From: Roseicyclus amphidinii
Lineage (GTDB): Bacteria; Pseudomonadota; Alphaproteobacteria; Rhodobacterales; Rhodobacteraceae
Assembly: GCF_030163755.1 (NCBI RefSeq)
Contig: NZ_JASJOE010000015.1
Span: 1-64,000 of the forward strand
DNA length: 64,000 nucleotides
Direction of reading: 5' to 3'
Made by a program: the position numbers and the translations under genes
The notes under the pieces: generated by a model
The model's input: the letters and a program-made list of their open reading frames with translations, nothing else
Databases searched by the model: none
Told to the model about the DNA's origin: nothing
Part shown: positions 27,696 through 36,348 of the stretch, piece by piece
Numbering within the stretch: the first letter of the stretch is position 1
Layout: each line of letters begins with the position of its first letter

Positions 27696-29495
27696 TTAGC
27701 CGTCCATTTTGAGGGCGTTGATAAAGGCCGACTGCGGGATCTCCACCTTGCCGAACTGGCGCATCTTCTTCTTGCCGGCCTTCTGCTTGTCGAGCAACTT
27801 CCGCTTCCGGGTGGCGTCGCCGCCGTAGCACTTGGCGGTCACGTCCTTGCGCAGCGCCGCGATGGTCTCTCGCGCGATGACGCGCCCGCCGATGGCGGCC
27901 TGGACGGGGATCTTGAACATGTGGCGCGGGATCAGCTCTTTCAGCTTCTCGCACATGGCGCGGCCCCGCATCTCGGCGCGGTCGCGGTGGACCATGATGG
28001 AGAGCGCGTCGACCGGCTCGTCGTTCACCAGGATCTGCATCTTCACCAGGTAATCCTCGCGGTAGCCGATCATCTGGTAGTCGAAGGAGGCATAGCCCTT
28101 GGTCACCGATTTCAGGCGGTCGTAGAAGTCGAAGACCACCTCGTTCAGGGGCAGGTCGTAGACCACCATGGCGCGTTGGCCGGCATAGGTGAGGTCGAGC
28201 TGTTCGCCGCGGCGGTCCTGGCAGAGTTTCAGCACGTCGCCGAGGTATTCGTCGGGGACGAGGATGGTCGCCTTGATCCGCGGCTCCTCGATATGGTCGA
28301 CATGGGTGAGGTCGGGCATGTCGGCGGGGTTGTGCAGCTCGATCATGGTGCCGTCGCGCATGTGGACGTGGTAGATCACGCTGGGCGCGGTGGTGATCAG
28401 GTCGATGTCATACTCGCGCTCGAGGCGGTCGCGGATGACCTCGAGGTGGAGAAGGCCGAGGAAGCCGCAGCGGAAGCCGAAGCCGAGGGCGGCGGAGGTC
28501 TCCATCTCGAAGGTGAAGGAGGCGTCGTTGAGGGCGAGCTTCTCCATCGCGTCGCGGAGGTCTTCGAAATCGTTGGCGTCCACGGGGAAGAGGCCGCAGA
28601 AGACCACGGGGATCGAGGGTTTGAAGCCCGGCAGGGCGGTGGCGCATTGCTTCTTTTCATGCGTGACGGTGTCGCCGACGCGGGTGTCGCGGACCTGCTT
28701 GATCTGGGCGGTGAAGAAGCCGATCTCGCCCGGGCCAAGCTCGGCGATGTCGAGCATGGCGGGTTTGAAGACGCCGAGGCGGTCGATCTGGTAGGTGCCG
28801 CCGGTCTTCATCATGCGGATGCGGTCGCCCTTTTTCACCACGCCGTCGATGACGCGGATCAGGACGACGACGCCGAGGTAGGGGTCGTAGTAGCTGTCGA
28901 CGAGCATCGCCTTGAGGGGCGCGTCGCGCTCGCCCTTGGGGGCGGGGAGGCGGTGGACGATGGCCTCGAGCACGTCGGGGATGCCGAGGCCGGTCTTGGC
29001 GGAGATCGGCACGGCGTCCGAGGCGTCGATGCCGATCACGTCCTCGATCTGTTCCTTGACGCGGTCGGGTTCGGCGGCGGGCAGGTCGATCTTGTTGAGG
29101 ACGGGGACGATCTCGTGATCGGCGTCGATGGCCTGGTAGACATTGGCGAGCGTCTGCGCCTCGACGCCCTGGGAGGCATCGACGACCAGCAGGGAGCCCT
29201 CGACCGCCTGCATGGAGCGGGAGACCTCGTAGGCGAAGTCGACATGGCCGGGGGTGTCGATGAGGTTGAGGATATAGGTCTGGCCGTCCTTGGCGGGGTA
29301 TTCGATGCGGACGGTGTTGGCCTTGATGGTGATGCCGCGCTCGCGCTCGATGTCCATGGCGTCGAGCAGCTGGGCCTTCATGTCCCGCTCGGCGACCGTG
29401 CCGGTCAGCTGGATCAGCCGGTCGGCCAGGGTGGATTTCCCGTGGTCGATGTGGGCGACGATGGAGAAGTTGCGGATGCGGGAGAGGTCGGTCAT
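27696..29495 (-). CDS. lepA: Translation elongation factor 4 (LepA)
   Basis: Ribosomal GTPase that back-translocates stalled ribosomes, 599 residues, the normal length. G1 [10 protein letters not shown]3 DTPGHVDF and G4 NKIDLP lie in the N-terminal GTPase domain. The EF-G-like domains III-V and the LepA-specific C-terminus ([19 protein letters not shown]) follow. The ATG at 29495 ([16 protein letters not shown]) is the family start; a 93-codon upstream extension is discarded. Confidence 0.97.
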   Translation of the reverse strand: MTDLSRIRNFSIVAHIDHGKSTLADRLIQLTGTVAERDMKAQLLDAMDIERERGITIKANTVRIEYPAKDGQTYILNLIDTPGHVDFAYEVSRSMQAVEGSLLVVDASQGVEAQTLANVYQAIDADHEIVPVLNKIDLPAAEPDRVKEQIEDVIGIDASDAVPISAKTGLGIPDVLEAIVHRLPAPKGERDAPLKAMLVDSYYDPYLGVVVLIRVIDGVVKKGDRIRMMKTGGTYQIDRLGVFKPAMLDIAELGPGEIGFFTAQIKQVRDTRVGDTVTHEKKQCATALPGFKPSIPVVFCGLFPVDANDFEDLRDAMEKLALNDASFTFEMETSAALGFGFRCGFLGLLHLEVIRDRLEREYDIDLITTAPSVIYHVHMRDGTMIELHNPADMPDLTHVDHIEEPRIKATILVPDEYLGDVLKLCQDRRGEQLDLTYAGQRAMVVYDLPLNEVVFDFYDRLKSVTKGYASFDYQMIGYREDYLVKMQILVNDEPVDALSIMVHRDRAEMRGRAMCEKLKELIPRHMFKIPVQAAIGGRVIARETIAALRKDVTAKCYGGDATRKRKLLDKQKAGKKKMRQFGKVEIPQSAFINALKMDG

Positions 29496-29775
29496 GGCGG
29501 CCTGCTGATGAAGGGTCAGCAGGGGAGATAGCGGAAGGGGGGGAGTAGGGGAAGGGGTGTGGGGCGGTTCGCCCCGAAGCGGGATGAAAGCCGGGGCGGA
29601 GCTTTCGGGCGCGACCGGGTGGAAGGCGGGTTGCGGTTGCCGGAGGGGACAGACCAGCGGGGGGACGCGCCTTGGAAAGGCTGTCGCACTGCCGACACCG
29701 CGCCCGTCGCTGGCGCATTGCCGGGGCGAGGCAGCCCCCACGCCTAGCGCCGGCCCGTGGGCAAACACCTCCACA
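29496..29775. other. Intergenic stretch between lepA and phd
   Basis: The gap between the lepA start and the phd start is 333 bases. This GC-rich part shows no coding region with family support and no obvious repeat or RNA gene. It should hold the lepA promoter on the minus strand, but I see no clear -35/-10 pair. The last 50 bases of the gap belong to the phd-doc promoter, listed separately. Confidence 0.5.
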
Positions 29776-29810
29776 TTGCAATTGCCTATCCGAATGTGTA
29801 TATCTCTACA
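29776..29810 (+). promoter_or_regulatory. phd-doc promoter and possible operator
   Basis: TTGCAA (29776-29781) and TATATC (29799-29804) are 17 bases apart, a plausible sigma-70 promoter in an AT-rich pocket. TGTA-N6-TACA (29797-29810) overlaps the -10, a fitting place for autorepression by the Phd/YefM-type antitoxin; the operator role is inferred. Confidence 0.5.
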
Positions 29811-29828
29811 TATTCTGGAGGATATGCC

Positions 29829-30080
29829 ATGACACGCCTGCTGACCAACGAGATCGCCTCGATCACCGAGCTGCGCGAGCCGCAGAAGGTTCTGGCGCGG
29901 GCCAAGGGCAAGCCGGTGGCGATCCTGAAGAACTCCAGGCCGGTCGCCTATCTCGTCCCGGCCGAGGCCTGCGTGGGCGAGGACGAGGTGCGCTACGCGA
30001 CGCGGGAGGAGGTCCTGGCCGTGCTGCGCGACCGCTTGCCGGATGACCAGCCGGTCCTCGACTACCTGAAGGACAAATGA
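29829..30080 (+). CDS. phd: Phd/YefM family antitoxin
   Basis: 83 residues. The N-terminal [33 protein letters not shown] is the DNA-binding Phd/YefM fold; the C-terminal tail ([14 protein letters not shown]) is where such antitoxins grip the toxin. GGAGG precedes the ATG at 29829. It overlaps doc by 4 bases (ATGA), the usual coupled order of antitoxin then toxin. Confidence 0.88.
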   Translation: MTRLLTNEIASITELREPQKVLARAKGKPVAILKNSRPVAYLVPAEACVGEDEVRYATREEVLAVLRDRLPDDQPVLDYLKDK

Positions 30081-30457
30081 GCTGGGTTCTGATCCCCGCC
30101 GACCTCGTCATCCTCATCCATGACACGGTGCTGAACCCCGGCGAATTGCAGGGGCTGGCGCGGGACAAATCCATCGAAGGCGCGCTCGGGCGTGTCGAGA
30201 ACCGAGTGAATTATGGAATGATCGGGGATGTCTTCGACCTCGGTGCGGCCTATGCCGAAGCCGTGTCGCAGGGGCATTGCTTCAACGATGCGAACAAGCG
30301 GACCGCCTACGAGGTGATGGTCGTGGCGATGCAGGCGAACGGGGCAAGGATGACCTTCGCGGCCGACATCGTCGGCCCGCGGGTCATCGAGCTGGCGCAG
30401 GGGCGGCTGGCGGCCGACGACCTGGCCGAGTGGCTGCGTCGCGCCGCCGAGGGGTAG
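30077..30457 (+). CDS. doc: Doc-type Fic toxin
   Basis: 126 residues. The signature HCFNDANKR at residues 67-75 matches the Doc motif HxFx(D/N)xNKR. Doc phosphorylates elongation factor EF-Tu and stops translation. All signature residues are kept, so the toxin looks active. Coupled to the upstream antitoxin. Its composition is like that of the host, so there is no clear sign of very recent transfer. Confidence 0.9.
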   Translation: MSWVLIPADLVILIHDTVLNPGELQGLARDKSIEGALGRVENRVNYGMIGDVFDLGAAYAEAVSQGHCFNDANKRTAYEVMVVAMQANGARMTFAADIVGPRVIELAQGRLAADDLAEWLRRAAEG

Positions 30458-30670
30458 GCGGCGGTTGATGGTCCGGCGGGGCACGGCGCGCTGTGCCCAT
30501 GGCAGGCGGCCGCGGGATGCGCCGTGGCCTGCCCCCTCGCCCTTGGGCGAATTCCGGCTGCCGTGGCGGGCGGCACGATTGAACGGATCGGCGTTTTGCG
30601 GCACCATGGAGGGACAGGCGAGCGACAGACTCGCCATCCCGAGCAGTTCCGAAACCCGAGGCATGGTTCC

Positions 30671-30985
30671 ATGACAGCTACCCGATTTCTGCCCGTTCTC
30701 GCGCTTGCCGTGGCGAGCCTGGCCGCGCCCTTTCCCGCCGCGGCGAACCCGATCGAGCGGGCGTGCAACGCCTCCGACCGGCCGGCCGTGACACGGTCCT
30801 TGTGTTCCTGCATCGGCTCGGCGGCCGAACGGACACTGTCGCGCAGCCAGATGCGCGAAGGCGCGCGGTTCTTCGCCGATCCGCAGCGCGCGCAGGATGT
30901 GCGGCAGTCGAACCGGCGCGGCGACGAGGACCTGTGGCGGGCCTGGCGCAGTTTTGGCGAAACCGCCGAGGCGATGTGCAGCTAG
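30671..30985 (+). CDS. Small secreted cysteine protein, unknown
   Basis: 104 residues with a signal peptide (FLPVLALAVASLAAPFPAAA, cleavage near residue 24). The mature part has four cysteines (RACN, SLCSC, and the C-terminal MCS). Similar Rhodobacteraceae proteins are often labelled arginine transporter, which the sequence does not support. Its stop overlaps that of the phosphatase on the other strand through a shared CTAG at 30982-30985. Confidence 0.65.
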   Translation: MTATRFLPVLALAVASLAAPFPAAANPIERACNASDRPAVTRSLCSCIGSAAERTLSRSQMREGARFFADPQRAQDVRQSNRRGDEDLWRAWRSFGETAEAMCS

Positions 30986-31410
30986 AGCCGTGAGGCCCAG
31001 GCGCGCGCGGCCTGCAAGATGAGGTCGAGCGCGCCGTCGAAATCCCGCGTGAAATAGGGGTCGGGCACGTCGCCGCCCCCCGTCGGGTCGAGATACATCG
31101 CAAGCCGCGCGGCCCCTCCGGGGTCGATCGCGGCAAGCTCGGCGTGGTTCTCGGCGTCCATTGCGAGGATCAGGTCGAATCGGTGGAAATCCGCGGGCGT
31201 GACCTGGCGGGCGCGCAGCGCCGAGAGGTCGAGGCCGCGGGCGCGGGCGGCGGCCTGCATCGGGCCATAGGGCGGCTTGCCGACATGCCAGTTGCCGGTG
31301 CCTGCACTGTCGATCACGGCCCGGTCGCCCAGTTCGGCGCGCAGCGCCGCCTCGGCGGTGGGCGAGCGGCAGATATTGCCGAGACAGACACAGAGGATAC
31401 GGTGGGTCAT
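30982..31410 (-). CDS. Low molecular weight protein-tyrosine phosphatase
   Basis: 142 residues. The phosphate loop CLGNICRS (catalytic Cys9, Arg15) at the N-terminus and the general acid in VPDPYF define the family. It removes phosphate from tyrosine in target proteins. In some bacteria these enzymes act on capsule kinases, but no such kinase is seen here. The ATG at 31410 is the family start; it is divergent from the sirtuin gene by 37 bases. Confidence 0.92.
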   Translation of the reverse strand: MTHRILCVCLGNICRSPTAEAALRAELGDRAVIDSAGTGNWHVGKPPYGPMQAAARARGLDLSALRARQVTPADFHRFDLILAMDAENHAELAAIDPGGAARLAMYLDPTGGGDVPDPYFTRDFDGALDLILQAARAWASRL

Positions 31411-31447
31411 GGGCCAAGGGGTGCCATGCGCGACGGAGGCTGTCCAC

Positions 31448-32134
31448 ATGCGGAAGATCGTGATCCTGACCGGGGCGGGGGTGTCGGCGGAATCGGGGCT
31501 GGGCACGTTCCGCGACAAGGGCGGGCTCTGGACCCGCTACGACCTGTCCGAGGTGGCCACGCCCGAGGGCTTTGCGCGCAACCCGGCGCTGGTCCATGAT
31601 TTCTACAACGCCCGCCGCGCCAATGCGCTGGATGCGTCGCCCAACGCGGCCCACGCCGCGCTGGCGCGGTTGCAGGCGGAGCATGGCGGCGTGACGCTGG
31701 TGACGCAGAACATCGACGATCTGCACGAACGGGCCGGATCGCGGGACGTGATCCACATGCATGGGCAGATCCTGCGCGCGCTCTGCGCGGTGTGCGGCGC
31801 GCGCTGGGATGCGCCGCGGGTGATGGGCCCGCGCGATGCCTGCCCGTCCTGCGGGGCGGCGGCGACGCGGCCGGATATCGTCTGGTTCGGGGAATACCCC
31901 TATCACATGGAGCGCATCGCCGAGGCGCTGGCGGGATGCGACCTGTTCGTCGCCATCGGCACGAGCGGCGAGGTCTACCCGGCCGCGGGTTTCGTCGAAG
32001 AGGCGGCGGGCCTTGGGGCCGAGACGCTGGAGATCAACCTCAAGCCCTCGGCGCCGGGGCGGTTCGACCGGGTGATCGCGGGGCCCGCGACGCAGGCCGT
32101 CCCGCGGTGGGTGGCGGAGGTTCTCGGAGGGTAA
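31448..32134 (+). CDS. cobB: Sirtuin, NAD-dependent protein deacylase
   Basis: 228 residues. NAD-binding GAGVSAESG and FRDKGGLW, QNIDDLHERAG, the catalytic His in HMHGQ, and two zinc CxxC pairs (CAVC, CPSC) are all present. The YNAR pair in the small domain matches the Tyr/Arg of class III sirtuins, which points to desuccinylase activity as well as deacetylation. GGAGG precedes the ATG at 31448. Confidence 0.93.
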   Translation: MRKIVILTGAGVSAESGLGTFRDKGGLWTRYDLSEVATPEGFARNPALVHDFYNARRANALDASPNAAHAALARLQAEHGGVTLVTQNIDDLHERAGSRDVIHMHGQILRALCAVCGARWDAPRVMGPRDACPSCGAAATRPDIVWFGEYPYHMERIAEALAGCDLFVAIGTSGEVYPAAGFVEEAAGLGAETLEINLKPSAPGRFDRVIAGPATQAVPRWVAEVLGG

Positions 32135-32136
32135 AG

Positions 32137-32211
32137 GGCCCGCCCGCGGAAAGGAGGAGACCGCGGGCGGGCCGGCAGGATCGGCCCCGAAGGGAGGAGG
32201 AGGGCCGATCC
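32137..32211. repeat. Two GC-rich stem-loops after cobB
   Basis: A 13-base-pair perfect stem (32137-32149 with 32161-32173, 11-base loop) and a 10-base-pair stem (32178-32187 with 32202-32211). They sit between convergent genes and lack a T tract. They may stop transcription or protect mRNA ends in both directions. Confidence 0.5.
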
Positions 32212-32227
32212 CGGTTCGGGTTCAGGG

Positions 32228-32710
32228 TCAGCCGCCGTGGCCGTTGCCGTGCTGCATGGTCATGCCGCCATGGGCGGGCATCCTCTCGAGATCGACGGGA
32301 ACGGTGACGGTCAGCGGTTCGGCGGTCTCGAACTCGAGCGTGATCTCGATCTCGTCGCCGTGGTTCAGGGGGCGGGTCAGCCCGAGGAACATCACGTGCA
32401 GCCCGCCGCGCTGGAGCATCACGGTCTCGCCCGCGGGAAGGGGGATGCCCTCCTCGACCTCGACCATGCGCATGACGCCTTCGTCGGTCTGGATATGGGT
32501 GTGCAGCTCGACCCGCTCGGCCACGTCGGAGCGTGCGCCGAGGATGCGGTCGTCGGTGTCGGTGGGGTTGGTCACGGCCATGAAGGCCGCGCCCGAGATG
32601 GCGGCGGCGCTGGCGGCGCGGGCGTAGGGGTCTTCGACCTGCATCTGGGCCGCGGCGAGGGCGGGGATCAGGGCGAGAGCGCCCGCGAAAAGATACGGCT
32701 TGAGGGACAT
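32228..32710 (-). CDS. PCuAC family copper chaperone
   Basis: 160 residues with a signal peptide ending near AAAQ. The copper site H-x(9)-M...H-x-M is visible as His70, Met80 and Met82 (ELHTH...MRM) and His105 and Met107 (GLHVMF). The C-terminal tail is His/Met rich (MPAHGGMTMQHGNGHGG) and could bind extra copper. These periplasmic proteins supply Cu(I) to cytochrome oxidase, often with a Sco partner. Its upstream neighbour at 32759, same strand and 48 bases away, is a DUF2946-like protein, consistent with a copper theme. Confidence 0.9.
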   Translation of the reverse strand: MSLKPYLFAGALALIPALAAAQMQVEDPYARAASAAAISGAAFMAVTNPTDTDDRILGARSDVAERVELHTHIQTDEGVMRMVEVEEGIPLPAGETVMLQRGGLHVMFLGLTRPLNHGDEIEITLEFETAEPLTVTVPVDLERMPAHGGMTMQHGNGHGG

Positions 32711-32758
32711 GGGTCCGGTCTCCGGTCTGTCTGGGTGTGGTTGGTCAGGCTTTCGGGG

Positions 32759-33127
32759 TCAGGCCGCGCGGGGCGGCGCCCGTGCCTGACCGCCGGGCGC
32801 GGTGTGCGCGGGCGACCAGAGGGAGACGGAGGGAAGCAGAGGGGCCGCGGCCGGTGTCAGCGGATGGGCGGCGGGGCTGGCGGTCTGCGGCAGGGCGAAC
32901 ACGACTGTCAGGCAGTCGAGGCACAGGTCGCGGTCGAGCGTGACCGGGTCGCCGTCGGCATCGAAGAGCGGCAGGCCGTCATGCGCGATGACGATGGGGG
33001 CCGGGCCGGTGACGGAACAGAGCTGCGCCTCCGCGGCCATCGCGCCGCGCGCCATGCCCACGCCGATGCCGGTGGCGAGGATCGCCACGGCGAGGCAGGT
33101 GGTCAGAAGCGCGCGCAGAACCGTCAT
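32759..33127 (-). CDS. DUF2946-like exported protein
   Basis: 122 residues with an N-terminal hydrophobic segment (LLTTCLAVAILATGIGVGMA). Its cysteines (LCSV, LCLDC) and size match DUF2946, a family often beside copper genes. The family call is moderate. The ATG at 33127 is chosen over a long GC-rich extension. It lies just upstream of the PCuAC gene and is probably co-transcribed. Confidence 0.5.
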   Translation of the reverse strand: MTVLRALLTTCLAVAILATGIGVGMARGAMAAEAQLCSVTGPAPIVIAHDGLPLFDADGDPVTLDRDLCLDCLTVVFALPQTASPAAHPLTPAAAPLLPSVSLWSPAHTAPGGQARAPPRAA

Positions 33128-33355
33128 GGCCGGTATGTGTGCAATCCTGCGCTGCGGGGGAACGCGACAAAATGACGGGTGAGGGAGGCTGCGCGCCCGC
33201 GCCGTGCGGTCGGCCCCGTGGCCCTCGCGCGCAGGATGTGATCTCGGCACATCAGGCAGCGGAAGCTGCGTGGGTGGATGCTCGCGTTTAATTTAACATT
33301 GCCTACAGTTTATCAATTACACTTGATTCTCAGGTGTCACGAAAGGACCAACCAG

Positions 33356-33952
33356 ATGAAGCGATTCGCATGGGCCGCCGCTGCGGCCATGACCGCCACC
33401 GCCCCGGCCTTCGCCGGCGGGCTTGCGGAGCCGGAGCCGACACCCGCCGCCGAGATCGTGCCGGTCGTTCCGGCACCGCCCGCGACGGACTGGACCGGGT
33501 TCCAGGCCGGTGTGGTGCTCGGCATCGCCTCGACCACCACGACGTTTTCGCCGTTGATATCGCTCGATCTCGACTCGAACCGGTATGGCGTGATCGCGCG
33601 GTACCTGCACGACATGGGCGATTTCGTCCTCGGCGGTCAGCTGATGTATGAACAGATCGAGGTCGAGAATGATGTCGTCACCGGGATGAACCGTCTCGGG
33701 GCTTCGGTGCTGGTCGGCTATGACATGGGTCGGCTGCTGCCTTATGCGCATCTCGGCGTCACGCGGCTGGATACCGGGTCGCTCGGCACGATCGAGAACG
33801 GCGTCAGCTACGGGGTCGGCGCGATGTTCGAGGCCACGGACTCGCTCATCCTGAGCATCGAGTATTCCCGCACCGAGTATGACGACTACCTGATCCCCAT
33901 CGGCGAACTGAGCGCCGACTCGCTGCGCATCGCCGCGACCTTCCGCTTCTGA
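33356..33952 (+). CDS. Outer membrane beta-barrel protein
   Basis: 198 residues. A signal peptide (MKRFAWAAAAAMTATAPAFAG) is followed by repeated amphipathic strands and a C-terminal strand ending in phenylalanine (IAATFRF), the BAM recognition signature. Fits the Omp25/OmpA-like small barrel class. AAAGGA precedes the ATG at 33356. The upstream 75 bases are AT-rich and probably hold the promoter. Role unknown. Confidence 0.8.
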   Translation: MKRFAWAAAAAMTATAPAFAGGLAEPEPTPAAEIVPVVPAPPATDWTGFQAGVVLGIASTTTTFSPLISLDLDSNRYGVIARYLHDMGDFVLGGQLMYEQIEVENDVVTGMNRLGASVLVGYDMGRLLPYAHLGVTRLDTGSLGTIENGVSYGVGAMFEATDSLILSIEYSRTEYDDYLIPIGELSADSLRIAATFRF

Positions 33953-34060
33953 CCGGCGATCCGGCCCGGTCCTGCATGACGCCGTGCCCGTTGCGGGGCG
34001 CGGCGTTTTCATGTCCGGCTGCGCGGCCCGCCGCGTGGGACGCCCGCGACGAGGCCATGC

Positions 34061-34095
34061 AAAACGCCCCGCAAGGCTGAAGCTTGCGGGGCGTT
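34061..34095 (-). terminator. rpmB terminator
   Basis: Minus-strand hairpin with a 13-base-pair stem (34063-34075 with 34083-34095) and a 7-base loop, followed by T residues (A run at 34061-34064 on the plus strand). It lies 25 bases past the rpmB stop. Confidence 0.88.
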
Positions 34096-34119
34096 ACGCA
34101 GATCGGACGATGCGTCAGC

Positions 34120-34410
34120 TCAGGCGGTTGCGGCCTGTGCCTTTGCGATCTCTTTCTTGATCTTCAGCGCCTTCGGCGACAGTTCGTCGTCCTTGGCCTT
34201 TGCCATGAAGGCATCGAGCCCGCCGCGGTGATCCACGGTGCGCAGCGCGGCATTCGAGATCCGCAGCTTGAAGCGGCGATCCAGAACGTCCGAGCCCAGC
34301 GTGACTTCGGTCAGGTTGGGCAGGAAACGGCGACGGGTCTTGTTGTTGGCATGGCTGACATTGTTGCCAGTCATCGGGCCTTTGCCGGTCAGTTCGCAGA
34401 CACGCGACAT
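34120..34410 (-). CDS. rpmB: 50S ribosomal protein L28
   Basis: 96 residues. [33 protein letters not shown] is the L28 N-terminus; the rest fits the alphaproteobacterial form with a basic C-terminal extension. Single gene with its own terminator. Confidence 0.97.
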   Translation of the reverse strand: MSRVCELTGKGPMTGNNVSHANNKTRRRFLPNLTEVTLGSDVLDRRFKLRISNAALRTVDHRGGLDAFMAKAKDDELSPKALKIKKEIAKAQAATA

Positions 34411-34648
34411 GGGATGATCCTCGACAGCTCAGAAACGGAAAGGGCGTGGGGGGCTTGCCCACGCCCGGAAATCTCGGCTGGGGATACGGGGGGCCGCCCA
34501 TGCTGTCAAGGGGCGAAGGGGCTTTGCCTTGTTCCCGCGCGGTGCGCGCGGCAGGATGGGGCGAACCGGGCGACATGACGGCCCGGACGGGTCTGGGGGC
34601 AAGTCTGGGGCCGGGGCGAGGACCGGTGAAATCGCCGGGGCGAGGATG

Positions 34649-35317
34649 ATGCAGGAAACCGAGCTTTACCCGGCCGTCAAGGCCTTCCTCGAGGCGGCGG
34701 GCTACGAGGTGAAGGCCGAGATCGGCCCGGCCGACGTGGTGGCCGTGAAGCCGGGCGAGGCCGAGCCGCTGATCGTCGAGCTGAAGACGGGCTTCTCGCT
34801 GGCGTTGTTCCACCAGGGCATCGCGCGGCTTGCGGTGAGCGACATGGTCTACCTCGCGGTGCCGCGGGGGGCGGGGCGACGATTCCTCAAGGCGTTGAAG
34901 GAGAACACGGCGCTGGCCCGGCGGCTGGGGCTGGGGCTGATGACGGTGCGGCTGGAGACCGGGCTGGTCGAGGTGCAGTGCGACCCCGGCCCCTACGCGC
35001 CCCGGAAATCGGCGCCCAAGCGCCGCGCGCTGCTGTCGGAATTCGCGCGGCGGCGGGGGGACCCGAACCTTGGCGGGCTGCAGGGGCAGCGGGTGACCGC
35101 CTATCGGCAGGATGCGCTGGCCTGCGCGGTGCAACTGGCCGCCAACGGTCCCTGCAAGGGCGCGGCGGTGAAGGCCGCGACCGGCGTGGCGCGGGCCACG
35201 ATGATCATGCGTGACAACCATTACGGCTGGTTCGAAAAGGTCGAGACGGGGGTCTATGCCCTGTCGGAGACGGGCCGCGCGATGCTGGAGGAGGCGAGAT
35301 GCAGACCGAGTTCGTGA
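34649..35317 (+). CDS. DUF2161 putative PD-(D/E)XK-type protein
   Basis: 222 residues. The opening LYPAVKAFLEAAGYEVKAEIGPADVVAVKPGEAEPLIVELKTGFS has the E...D...ELK layout of PD-(D/E)XK nuclease folds. The C-terminal part (AVQLAANGPCKGAAVKAATG...HYGWFEKVETGVYALSETG) resembles a winged-helix region. The family is DUF2161, with no demonstrated activity. A second ATG at 34646 overlaps the best ribosome site, so 34649 is chosen. It overlaps yjbQ by 19 bases. Confidence 0.8.
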   Translation: MQETELYPAVKAFLEAAGYEVKAEIGPADVVAVKPGEAEPLIVELKTGFSLALFHQGIARLAVSDMVYLAVPRGAGRRFLKALKENTALARRLGLGLMTVRLETGLVEVQCDPGPYAPRKSAPKRRALLSEFARRRGDPNLGGLQGQRVTAYRQDALACAVQLAANGPCKGAAVKAATGVARATMIMRDNHYGWFEKVETGVYALSETGRAMLEEARCRPSS

Positions 35318-35718
35318 TCGAGACGCGGGGGCCGGGCCTGACCGAGTTCACCGACGAGGTGGCGCGCTGGCTGGTGGGGGTGGGCGACGGGCTGTTGACG
35401 CTGATGGTGCGGCACACCTCGGCCAGCCTGTTGATACAGGAGAACGCGGACCCTGACGTGCGGCTGGACCTGCTGGGCTGGCTCGACCGGCTGGTGCCCT
35501 CGGCCGACGACCCCTCGATGTCCTGGCTGCGCCACACCTGCGAGGGGCCGGACGACATGCCCGCGCATATCAAGGCGGCGCTTCTGCCCGTGTCGCTTCA
35601 GGTGCCTGTTCAGGCGGGGCGGATGCGGCTGGGCACATGGCAGGGCATTTACCTGGTCGAGCACCGCCGCGCGCCGCATCGGCGGAGGGTCGCCGCACTG
35701 TTCCAGCCCATGCCGTGA
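35299..35718 (+). CDS. yjbQ: YjbQ (UPF0047) family protein
   Basis: 139 residues. The LTLMVRHTSASLLIQENADPDVRLDLL segment, the HIKAALLPVSLQVPVQAGRM segment and TWQGIYLVEHR define YjbQ/UPF0047. Some members show weak thiamine-phosphate synthase activity in vitro; the physiological role is unclear. It starts inside the upstream gene, so translation is probably coupled. Confidence 0.9.
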   Translation: MQTEFVIETRGPGLTEFTDEVARWLVGVGDGLLTLMVRHTSASLLIQENADPDVRLDLLGWLDRLVPSADDPSMSWLRHTCEGPDDMPAHIKAALLPVSLQVPVQAGRMRLGTWQGIYLVEHRRAPHRRRVAALFQPMP

Positions 35719-35874
35719 GCCTGCGACGCGCAACATGCTGTGGGCGTGAATTGGCATCTACCCAAGCCTTGTGCGCTCGCCTATAGTGCCTGTGGATAAC
35801 AGGGGCATCAGACCCCACGGATGAGGCAGGGGTGCGCCGGTCGGGCCGCCCGAGGGACGAGAAGGGGGACGCCG

Positions 35875-36345
35875 ATGCGCTGCCCGTTTTGTGGAAATGT
35901 CGATACACAGGTGAAGGATTCCCGGCCCGCCGAGGATCACGTGGCGATCCGGCGGCGGCGCTTCTGCCCGGCCTGCGCGGGGCGCTTCACCACCTATGAG
36001 CGGGTGCAGCTGCGCGACCTCGTGGTCGTGAAATCCAACGGCAAGCGCGAGGATTTCGACCGCGACAAGCTGGAACGCTCGGTGCGCATCTCGATGCAGA
36101 AACGCCCGATCGAGCCGGAACGGATCGACCAGATGATTTCCGGCATCGTGCGGCGTCTGGAGAGCATGGGCGAGACCGACATCCCCTCCAAGCTGATCGG
36201 CGAGATCGTGATGGAGCGGCTCGCCGCGATCGACACGGTGGCCTATGTGCGCTTCGCCTCGGTCTACAAGAATTTCCAGGCGACCGACGATTTCGAGGAT
36301 TTCCTTGCCGAGCTGGCACCGCCCGCCCCCAAATCCGACGCCTGA
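35875..36345 (+). CDS. nrdR: Transcriptional repressor NrdR
   Basis: 156 residues. The N-terminal zinc ribbon (MRCPFCGN...FCPAC) and an ATP-cone domain ([21 protein letters not shown]) define NrdR, which represses ribonucleotide reductase genes in response to ATP/dATP. First gene of the riboflavin block; ribD follows 3 bases after its stop. Confidence 0.96.
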   Translation: MRCPFCGNVDTQVKDSRPAEDHVAIRRRRFCPACAGRFTTYERVQLRDLVVVKSNGKREDFDRDKLERSVRISMQKRPIEPERIDQMISGIVRRLESMGETDIPSKLIGEIVMERLAAIDTVAYVRFASVYKNFQATDDFEDFLAELAPPAPKSDA

Positions 36346-36348
36346 GCG

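Noticed and set aside
27690-29531. 613-codon plus-strand frame over lepA
   Set aside because: Antisense of lepA with biased composition; no domain.
32137-32211. Standard Rho-independent terminators after cobB
   Set aside because: The stems are strong but no T tract follows on either strand, so they are listed only as stem-loops.
35719-35874. NrdR box for autoregulation upstream of nrdR
   Set aside because: No pair of ACAC-type boxes with the expected spacing is visible.
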